Notes under the pieces: generated by a model
The model's input: the letters and a program-made list of their open reading frames with translations, nothing else
Told to the model about the DNA's origin: nothing
Database searches by the model: none
NCBI GenBank assembly: GCA_015680685.1
Contig: MNCI01021017.1
Location: 289,207 to 318,403 of the forward strand
DNA: 29,197 nt
Direction of reading: 5' to 3'
Source: Gnetum montanum
Lineage: Eukaryota > Streptophyta > Gnetopsida > Gnetales > Gnetaceae
Position numbers and translations under genes: made by a program
Shown here: positions 21,885 through 29,197 of the stretch, piece by piece
How positions within the stretch are numbered: the stretch's first letter is position 1
How the letters are laid out: each line of letters starts with the position of its first letter

Positions 21885-22366
21885 CTAGAAGATGCTAAAG
21901 GACCCCTATCATTGCAAGGAGGTACCTAAAGCATGAACGACTCTTGCTCATGTCTAGAATTGTTGGTTAGATTAAATATAGCTATAGTGTAGTTATTTTT
22001 GTTAGCATTTAATGGATCTTTGTAGACCTACATAGGCTAGTTTTATGACTTGACTGGCATAGAGACATCAAGGATCAATTCACCTTTATCTATCATCTTC
22101 TATAGGTCATTCTTGAGGGCCAAATAGAAATTGGTATCATTCCCTAGTACTTGATGATAATGGTAGAAATGGTTGAGCCTAAAGTTCTTAGGCATTGGAG
22201 GATCACCCATGGTTGCAAGAGTAGGTTTTTTAGCAATTTTACATAGTCTATCATGCCTCTCATAGGCATTTTAACAATTTTTTTGTATTGTATCCTTTCA
22301 CTATTTAAATATTGGTTAAGGAGTTTATATAGTTTTAGTGGTAACCTAGTGTACTTAGAATAGTCC
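21885..22366 (-). pseudogene. gag: Inverted Tat-like gag C-terminal fragment
   Basis: On the minus strand DYSKYTRLPLKLYKLL (from 22366), NHFYHYHQVLGNDTNFYLAL near 22170, KMIDKGEL and, further on, NNYTIAIFNL match the plus-strand gag at 14720-15130 in the same order. The match to DRSKYTRLPM runs right up to 22366, where a different LTR element begins. The rest of this gag should therefore lie beyond that element. A stop and small shifts show it is not functional. Its opposite orientation to LTR-C implies an inversion near 21880. Confidence 0.75.
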
Positions 22367-22908
22367 TGATGAGTGACAAGCTACCCCTACACTCAACCAT
22401 ACGAATACGAGTGTTACACATGCGATCCAGTCAAACTCCATAGACTAAGTGCCTACACACCTTATGGAACACTTAAGGTTAATCATTCATTGTCTTCCTA
22501 AACTTACTTGTATTTTTCACAGTGTATGGTTAAGTAAGTCTGAGGAATGTGATTTTTATAGCTTTTCTGTTTTATCTCTTATGCTAGTGAGGTGAAGGGT
22601 GAAGAGACTAATTAACTAAAATTAACTAACTAACTAAGCCTTAATTAACCTAGCATCAGTATCTGTTCCCACTTACTATTCACACCCTGAACTAATGCAA
22701 CCTTGGTTACCAAACGCTAGTCGTTGCTGGGATCACCAAGCGTAACGCACGTGCTCGAAGTGGTCGTACTATCCACTTAACTAGGAGAGAAGGGTTGAGA
22801 GAGATTTAATTACTAATAAAGAATTTAAATGATAAACAATAAATAACAATAAATAAAATCCCATTTATCCTATTCCATGCACTGCAAGGTTTATCCAAGA
22901 AGTTCATC

Positions 22909-22914
22909 TTTATT
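22909..22914 (-). terminator. Candidate LTR poly(A) signal
   Basis: AATAAA on the minus strand, about 170 bases after the LTR TATA box. The matching sequence is also present in the right LTR at the window end. Placement fits R of a plant LTR, but AT-rich sequence makes chance matches common. Confidence 0.35.
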
Positions 22915-23083
22915 TCCATACACAAACTTGTGTTTAGGTAAAATATTTTCTCGAATAAAGATCTATTCACTTTGGAGCTCCTACTATGGGCACATGGAAA
23001 ATATTCTATCTCTAGAGAGGTAAAACTACCAAAGTTTTGCTAAGGGTCTAGATCTAGATGAGAAATAAGGGAGAGCCACCTCT

Positions 23084-23091
23084 TATTTATA
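23084..23091 (-). promoter_or_regulatory. TATA box of the minus-strand LTR
   Basis: The minus strand reads GTCTATAAATAAGAGG. It lies about 100 bases inside the proposed LTR start (23191) and immediately downstream of the GATATC palindrome array, the expected place for a core promoter. Confidence 0.7.
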
Positions 23092-23106
23092 GACTTGGCG
23101 ATGCAC

Positions 23107-23183
23107 CGCGATATCACGTATGCGATATCACGAGGGATGCAATATCGCGGCGGACACGATATCGTGGCCCATGCGATATCACG
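23107..23183. repeat. Five phased GATATC palindromes in the LTR U3
   Basis: GATATC at 23110, 23124, 23158 and 23175 and a variant AATATC at 23141, spaced 14 to 17 bases. Most sit inside gcgatatcacg or a longer dyad such as acgatatcgt. The block is CpG-rich in an otherwise CpG-poor, AT-rich region and fills most of the DNA between LTR start and TATA box. Confidence 0.85.
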
Positions 23184-23191
23184 TCCCATCA

Positions 23192-23199
23192 TACCCCCA
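23192..23199 (-). other. Proposed polypurine tract
   Basis: TGGGGGTA on the minus strand directly precedes the proposed LTR start TGATGGG. Short, but in the right place to prime second-strand synthesis. Confidence 0.4.
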
Positions 23200-24908
23200 T
23201 GATTGAATAAAAAATCATCCTTGAGTTCCTTACAAAACATTGGGAAGGTATGGGATTATTGACTCAAAATGGAACTAATGGGATGACATGTGAATGGATC
23301 ATCATTACAAGACAAGGCAAAACTGGTGTTCATGACAACAAGAGTGAACACCTTATACATTTAACATCAGGCCTTATTTGGTAGTTGAGAAAGAGAGAGA
23401 AAGAAGTGTTGTTGCTTCCAACGCCAAGATTGTGCCTTTCGTTGTCCATCCGTAAGCACACTATTCGTCTCATTCTTTACATAGCTGCTTGAGTACCGAT
23501 CCATTCCAAGTGTTCCCTCCAGATCCAATCCATTATTGCATGATTGCCGTCTGCACACACAACATAGTCTTTATATTAGCAAGGGTAAATGAATCACAAT
23601 GTAGTTGATACCTTGCTTTGGTGAAAGGACCATTGGCTGAGTTATGGTATGACTGATACGGATCTGGAGATATCATAGTGGTGACTACCAAAGGTGTAGG
23701 GGTTAGGAAGAAATTGAAAATATCTGGGTCTGGACCCCCATGACTAAGAGCGAACCTCCAGTAGCAATAGAATGGATAAAGAAAAAGAACAAGAAAGATG
23801 GAGAAAAAGAGACAACTATAATGTCGATGAAATAGATGTCAAGATGGAAATGAACAAAATAAAATGGATTGCAAAAATGTGAAGGGAAAGAATTTAACTA
23901 ATGCACCAAATAGAAATGTCAGTGGGTCCTCCCCAATGCAGGCTCATGCCTTTAATGCCTGACAAACCCACATTCGAAGAGTTTTTAGGCTTTAGGAATG
24001 TCATTTGGAACAAGAGTTAAAGTCTTAACCGCAAGAATTTACCAAAAAGAAAACAATGTGTCAACCAGAATATACACTAATGATACAATCGGCAATGAGG
24101 TGAACAATGGAGAGAAGGATGGAGAGAAGAGAATGGAATGGAATCTCAAGAACAAGGTAGTGTACAGCCCCTTGTGGATTTCATGGTTAATGTAACTTAG
24201 TAGATCCCATTCCAAGTTTGGCCTCAAATAAACCACATCCAGTGACTTCCCATTTCCGATGATGGCCAATCCAGCCCCTTGAAGTAACAAGAATGCCTTC
24301 ACCCAAGAGCCACCACCATTCCGATGAAACAAGGAGGAGAGAATGAGAAGTGAGAAGGACCTTACTTAGAGGGAACATTTTTATTTTAGTTCAATAACTA
24401 GTGCTTGTAGCCCAAGGGATTATTTTGTCTAAGGGGTGTGCTTTGAATTCTCACTACCTTTTTTATATTTTTATGCGTGAGAACCACACCATGCAAAGAC
24501 TTTGTTATTTTTATTAGCTTAGCTTCTCGATAATTGGGTAACATTGAAACGGTAAGAAAAACTCAAGAAGAACACATCCAAGCACCCAAGAGAATGGCCA
24601 ACACAAACACATCAAGTTCCCTTGAAGTCACACCCTATTCAATCCTTGAGTCCTTCCTTAGTTTGAGAAATGCCCAGTCACCAATTCGTTATAGTTCTTA
24701 TTATTGAAAAAGGGACTGTACAATTCCAAGCCATGAGAGACCATAGAACTTGTGGATGTATGGATGAAGTGGAATCATTGCCTGTCATATCAAAAGAACC
24801 ATACCTTAGTATCAACATCATAACTTAGAGTTAAAAACCAAACATTAACAATCAACATCATACCACCATTAAGAACACTTATTGGGCGACAAATTTACAA
24901 GATGGATA

Positions 24909-24927
24909 ACACACACACACACACACA
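24909..24927 (+). repeat. AC microsatellite
   Basis: Uninterrupted (ac) run of nine units, close to the 15-bp tandem repeat in the element's 3' region. Confidence 0.85.
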
Positions 24928-24981
24928 AAATGAAAAATTATAATGATGTTGTAAAAAAAATAAGAAAAGTTAAAGGAAATT

Positions 24982-25112
24982 TGTAAAACAAAAATGTGCA
25001 AAACAAAAATGTGTAAGAAAAAAATGTATAAAAAAAATGCGTAAAAGAAAAACGTGTAAAACAAAAATGTGTAAAAAAAAAATGTGGAAAACAAAAATGT
25101 GTAAAACAAAAA
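24982..25112 (+). repeat. 15-bp tandem repeat, about nine units
   Basis: Unit tgtaaaacaaaaatg with variants tgcaaaacaaaaatg, tgtaagaaaaaaatg and tggaaaacaaaaatg, plus one shortened unit. The minus strand therefore shows a five-residue phenylalanine-rich pattern that is not a real protein. It lies just beyond the protease end, in the 3' UTR. Confidence 0.85.
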
Positions 25113-25269
25113 CTTAAAAAGAACTGAGGGCCCTAAATGATTAGCATAGGTGGCCATCTCCCCCATGACTGAATGGAAAGGGAGAGATCCAAAATAATGA
25201 ATGCCTGTTTGAATTTCTTAAAAGTGTCCAACTTCTTCCCATTGATGTTCTTAGATTAAGGGGTGGAAG

Positions 25270-25944
25270 TCAGTGATGCTCATACTCCAATGTATCTATG
25301 CCTTCGTTGCGGGCATGAGTTATTCCCCTAGTTTGTTCCATGCATGTTGGTGGATTGCTCTTTCGATTAGCTATCAACCATGGGGTGTCTACTTGTTGTG
25401 TGGTTGCTACATATAGGCACCTTTGTCTCAGAGCTTCTAGGGAATACCTATTGCATGCAAGAGATGTTGTGCATTCCTCCATGTCATCACTCGATGAATC
25501 ACTATATGTGATGCATGGAACTTTCTTCTTCTCAATCTTTCCATAAATATTTATCTTAGATATTTCCAAGGAAAGATCACAGATTCCTAGGCATGCATCT
25601 ATTGTACTTAGCCATGCCCTTCCCATTATAATTGGGAAGTCCCCTTCATTGCTGTTGACCTCTATCACTAGGAAATCAGCTGGGTATGACCAACCACACA
25701 TAGTGGTAATGATGTCCTCCTCCAATCCCAAGGGAATGGTGATAGATTGGTTAGCCAGCTCTAGTTGAATATTGCTCTTCTTAAGTTGGGGTAGGTTCCA
25801 GGCTTGATACATTTCTCGTGAGATTAAGTTGACTCTAGAACCTGAGTCAAGAAGAGCTTTATGAGGTTTGTTTCTATCGACTTGGAGGTAGATTAAGGGA
25901 CTTCCAGGGTCAGATAGTTTCCTGGGAAGGTGGCCTACCTTAAT
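25270..25944 (-). pseudogene. Retropepsin-like protease of the minus-strand element
   Basis: The active-site triplet DSG lies at 25848-25840 in ALLDSGSRVNLIS. Further on, WSYPADFLVIEV is the flap-side strand pattern and FPIIMGRAWLSTIDA near 25625 is the conserved 'ILGR' strand of plant Ty3/gypsy proteases. The domain is uninterrupted from the stop at 25945-25947 to the stop at 25270-25272, and is in the same frame as gag upstream. It would process the Gag polyprotein. After the domain a tail with SDSSSDDMEE follows. The catalytic part looks intact, but translation from gag would need to pass many stops. Confidence 0.8.
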
Positions 25945-28505
25945 CTAGTCGGTTACAGTATGTGTTAACATAACCATATGCGTTAAGCTCTGTTGTTGGA
26001 CTGAAGGGAGCTTCGAAACCTTATTTGTTGGAGGAGCGTGCATAGACTCAACCGCTTGTGGTTGTGAGAGCTTGTTTGGGATTTTGGTTTTGAAGAAAGG
26101 TCTTCTCTTCTTGCGGTTTTTAGAACCAGCAATGGGTTGAAGGTTCACATCTCTCATAGTGTTACATTGCTATGGTTGAGTGGGGAGTTCCCCTTGCATT
26201 GTTGGAGCAGGAGGTATTGGAACTAATGGTGCGAGAGAGGTGGATGGATTTGGAGGATGGTATGGATGTGGAGCATCTCCCGGAGGCGAAGGAGTCCTTC
26301 TAAAGTATTCCCAAACTTGGTAGTGACGTTGTGGAGTTGTGTGACCTATGAAGTCACTTGGAGAAACCAGCTGCTGCATGTAATATCCATAAGGATTGGG
26401 TTTTCGATAAGGGTATTATTACCTAGGCGGTCGCATTCCCCATGACTGTGGGTATTGCCACTGCTGATGTTGCCTGATGGATTGTGGTGGAGTTCCACTT
26501 GGATAGTATGTTAATGGTTGGTGGAACTATCTTGGGTTACCTTGAGGATAAGGTAACCTTCGAGGTGCTTTCCGTTGGTTAAGTCTCGGGTTGAGTGCAT
26601 ACACCCCAGACTCTTGTAGATGTGAGATGATTGGACAACATCCTTTAGGATGCTCATATTGGTAGATCTCACATCCACCATCATTGTTTATATCTGAATC
26701 CACAACCTCATCAGTGATAGTCATTTTTCCCTTACCCTTGTCATGTGCATGGCCTGGATCTCTCCACTTTTTCTTGTCATGATCACTAATTTGTTCCTCC
26801 TTAGACTCCTCTACGATTTTAAGGACAATTTCAATTGTACTGTCTAAGGAGTTCCATATTTCATCTACCTTAGCCGATACTTCCATCGTTAGCTTTTGAA
26901 GTGGCAAGGTTTTTTTATTCACCAACTCTTCGAGTGGTGACTCATCCTCTTCATCGTAGAATCTCACTTCCCTCTTTCGGAGGGAAGGATCGCAGTTGTA
27001 TTCTTCCATGCTTTCTATTTTCCATAGCTCCCCTTCTTCTTTGGCTACTTGCTCCAACAATCGATGAATCTTATGGGATATAAGTTCAGATAGTCTCCCT
27101 TGGGCATAAGTCCCAAGGGTTCTCCTAGTTTCATACCTTATCCCATCTACAAGGTGGCAAAGTTGATCCCGTTGTGCTTAACCATGGCCCAGGCAATGAT
27201 GTAGCAATGCATATTATCAGCCCATGGTAGCATCCAAGGGTTCATGATTACCCTACTTCCATCCTTGGATCTACTTACACAAGTTAGAAACTCTAGAGTA
27301 CATTTAATATTTATTGTTGAAGAGTTCTAACATCATACTCCACCTCCTAATGGTTTCTAGCTCTAAGGACCAGTACCAGATCTCTGCTTTCTTTATGAGT
27401 GTCCTAGGAAACAACTTTAATTTCTACCATTTTTTCTCAATATTTTGCAAGGTGTAGGCATCGTAGAATGCCTATAAATGATTTTGCGGATCAGCATTGT
27501 ATCCTCCTTCAAAGCGGGGGATATTATTCATATCCAATCTCTTGATCCAAGCATCTTTTTGGTGCCTTGTGGGTATTCTAACTGCCTCTGTGATATCTAA
27601 CATACTCCAGGTGGAAAGTAGGGGTTCGTCATGATCGTCTCTTTCATGATGTCTATGATGTCTACGTTGTTCCCTACTTTCCCTTTGTTCATGCCTTGAT
27701 TCTCTTAACTTCCCTCGTCCTCTCTCTTGACTCTTTCGTCAAGGTTTCTCATTTCACTTACCTTTATCCTCACCGTTATGCTCTTGATGGCTACGCCCTA
27801 ATGTGGAAGGAGAGGGTGAATGATGTGATGAAGGGGAAGAAGAAGGAGAACCATCACCATGATGATGTTTCTTACCTTCTCTTCGGTGGCTTCGGCCCTG
27901 ATCATGATGACGATCTAAGTGCCCATCCTTGTCATGTGTTTTTGTTTCCTCAGTGAATAGTTGGCGTTCATGGGGGTTAGAACCAAGGTTGTGTATTGTG
28001 GAGCATAGGTTCTGATACCCCACCTCCTCACCATTGTTAGGACGGGAAACATCATTTGATAGAGAACCCGTTATAAGTGGTTCGCCATCTCCAATTTCAC
28101 TTAGGATATGCAGGACCCCTTTTTTATTCAACAATGTATGGTGGCTCTCCTGCCTCAAGTCCCTTAAATGTTGTGCTACTGTGGGATGGTAATCCCTTGT
28201 GTCAAAATCATCTATAACATACTCAACATATAGCTGTGTCATGCCTATCTGTGTAAGAGCACGAAGAAGCATGTTAGGAACTGCCTGGTTTGGGGTAACA
28301 CTATGTTACCTTGCAAGTCTCTCCAATGCAGTTGTTCATCTTGATGGAGGATAAAAGTAAAATTGGGTATATACTCATCAGGATGAGTATATACCACCCA
28401 ATACTGTTGAGGAATTGGTGGATTTTGGTTATGCATGTTAGACTGTTGACTATTTCTTGTATGATCCCTAGGTGGTGAAGTGCTCTTATGACAAGAAGAA
28501 GACAT
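25945..28505 (-). pseudogene. gag: gag of the minus-strand element, broken by stops and one frameshift
   Basis: Start at ATG 28505 (MSSSCHKST). A shift near 28250-28270 moves to the frame that then stays constant down to 25270. Order: N-terminal part; a His/Ser/Arg-rich linker (GRSHRREGKKHHHGDG near 27870, RRHHRHHERDD near 27650); gag core from 27600 (DITEAVRIPTRHQKDAW, IPRFEGGYNADPQNHL, then KKAEIWYW near 27380); RYETRRTLGTYAQGRLSELI near 27130; acidic stretch 27060-26750; Pro/Gln-rich tail 26500-26170. About a dozen stops, many TAG or TGA where CAG or CGA would fit, as in ESRHEQRES context near 27735. No clear CCHC zinc knuckle was seen. The protein would form the particle. It continues in frame to protease. 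Confidence 0.8.
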
Positions 28506-28632
28506 TTTAGTTTAATTCGGTGTGCTATTAACTGTTATATAATTTTTTTAATTAACCCTAAGGGTTTTTTTAAGCTCCCAATGATGTGGATGATTTTCTA
28601 TGTTCTACTTAGGACACAAACACTTAGTGCTT

Positions 28633-28646
28633 GGCAATGGTGCTAA
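28633..28646 (-). other. Primer-binding-like site of the minus-strand element
   Basis: TTAGCACCATTGCC immediately follows the LTR end. It differs from the TTGGCGCCGTTGCC start seen in many plant Ty3/gypsy elements only by G-to-A changes, as expected from CpG decay. The leader to the gag start is about 140 bases. Confidence 0.6.
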
Positions 28647-29197
28647 TGATGAGTGGCGAGGTACCCCTACACTCAACCATACGAATACGAGCATTACACG
28701 TGTGATCTGGTTGAACTTCGTAGACTAAGTGCCTACAAGCCTTATGTAACAATTAAGGTTAATCATTCGTTGTCTTCCCAGACTTATTTGTATTTGTCAT
28801 GGTGTATGGTTAAGTAAGTTTGAGGTATGTGATTTTTATAGCTTTTCTATTTTATCTCTTATGATAGTGAGGTGAAGGTTGAAGAGACTAATTAATTAAC
28901 TTTAACTAACTAACCAAGCCTTAATTAACCTAGCATCAGTATTCGTTCCCACTTATCATTCACACCCTGAACCAATGCAACCTTGGTTACCAAACACTAG
29001 TCGTTGTTGGGATCACAAAGCATAACACACGTGCTCGAAGTGGTCATACTGTGCACTTAACTAGGAGAGAAGGGTTGAGAGAGATTTAATTACTAATAAA
29101 GCATTTAAATGATAAAAAATAAATAACAATAAATAAAATCCTATTTAGCCTATTCCGTGCACTGCAAGGTTTATCCAAGAAGTTCGTCTTTATTTCC
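28647..29197 (-). repeat. 5' LTR of the minus-strand element, cut by the window edge
   Basis: Matches 22367-22917 base by base with scattered, mostly transition, differences. U3, TATA box and outer edge lie beyond 29197. Its internal edge TGATGAG adjoins the PBS-like site. Confidence 0.85.

Larger units (their letters stand above)
22367..23191 (-). repeat. 3' LTR of the minus-strand element (about 825 bp)
   Basis: The plus-strand edge TGATGAG at 22367 matches 28647, and upstream flanks differ. The other edge is proposed at CCCATCA ending at 23191, giving TG...CA ends. The bases 22367-22917 match the right LTR. Contains a taactaactaac run near 22620, TATA box and poly(A) signal. Confidence 0.8.
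23200..25265 (-). other. Non-coding 3' internal region of the minus-strand element
   Basis: No reverse transcriptase, integrase or other domain recognised on either strand. It holds a short GA-rich run near 23387-23405, a CA run and a 15-bp tandem repeat. Open frames near 24040-24380 on the minus strand have no known motif. Confidence 0.55.
22367..29197 (-). mobile_element. Non-autonomous minus-strand LTR retrotransposon with gag and protease only
   Basis: Bounded by two direct LTR repeats about 6.28 kb apart (22367 and 28647). The right LTR runs off the window. Reading leftward from 28647: PBS, gag, protease, non-coding 2 kb, polypurine tract, 3' LTR. No YxDD reverse transcriptase, RNase H or integrase core was found in either strand of 23192-25265. 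By eye the LTR overlap differs at about one base in ten, so the insertion is old. It interrupts an older gag at 22366/22367. Terminal-repeat elements that keep only gag are known in plants and need enzymes supplied by relatives. Confidence 0.8.

Noticed and set aside
23040-23240. Short minus-strand open frame with repeated Arg/Ile blocks
   Set aside because: It covers the LTR promoter and GATATC array; not a gene.
24039-24378. Overlapping minus-strand open frames as possible pol remains
   Set aside because: No reverse transcriptase, RNase H or integrase motif could be matched in either frame.
24879-25166. Phe-rich minus-strand frame looking like a multi-pass membrane protein
   Set aside because: Product of the 15-bp minisatellite.

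Overview
This window looks like repeat-rich, non-genic DNA from a seed plant with a large genome. Almost everything recognisable is old LTR-retrotransposon sequence of the Ty3/gypsy class. Introns with GT/AG borders, plant-type LTR promoters and stop codons that look like decayed CAG, CAA and CGA codons all fit a heavily methylated plant genome. I see no intact host gene, tRNA, rRNA, CRISPR array or bacterial feature. The species cannot be named from the sequence.

Layout. (1) 1-4126, minus strand: a decayed spliced gene with its own TATA box. It has at least seven exons, runs off the left edge, and has a product I do not recognise. (2) 4255-9775, plus strand: a Tat/Ogre-like Ty3/gypsy pol (RT, RNase H, second RNase H, integrase). 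It lies almost entirely in one frame with nonsense codons, is flanked on both sides by short tandem repeats of one family, and is followed by a 3' untranslated stretch. (3) 9776-11395: a roughly 1.6 kb LTR (LTR-A) with TATA box and primer-binding-like site. (4) 11410-13095: a second RT-RNase H fragment of the same family. (5) 13105-19165: an abrupt junction to an LTR tail, then leader, gag, protease, a long spacer full of tandem repeats, and the first part of another RT region. (6) 19166-21798: a 3' untranslated stretch and a second 1.6 kb LTR (LTR-C). (7) 21800-22366: a leader remnant that meets an inverted gag fragment. (8) 22367-29197: a different LTR retrotransposon on the minus strand, inserted into that gag fragment. 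It has LTRs at 22367-23191 and 28647 to beyond the window, a gag-protease region, and no RT, RNase H or integrase that I can find.

How the parts fit. Regions 2 to 7 are rearranged pieces of one Tat-like family. LTR-A and LTR-C share promoter and PBS spacing, the pol pieces share their reading frame and domain order, and the same 'ccttaaacta' tandem repeat recurs in both the protease-RT spacer and the 3' UTR. The minus-strand gene beside the spacer repeats shares an unusual palindromic 'gtagcatagc' motif with LTR-A, so it may be an antisense gene carried by this family. The minus-strand element at the right is younger than the gag it interrupts and looks non-autonomous, because only gag and protease remain. 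Exon borders, LTR ends and PBS calls are by-eye readings. Domain calls rest on motif recognition, not searches.
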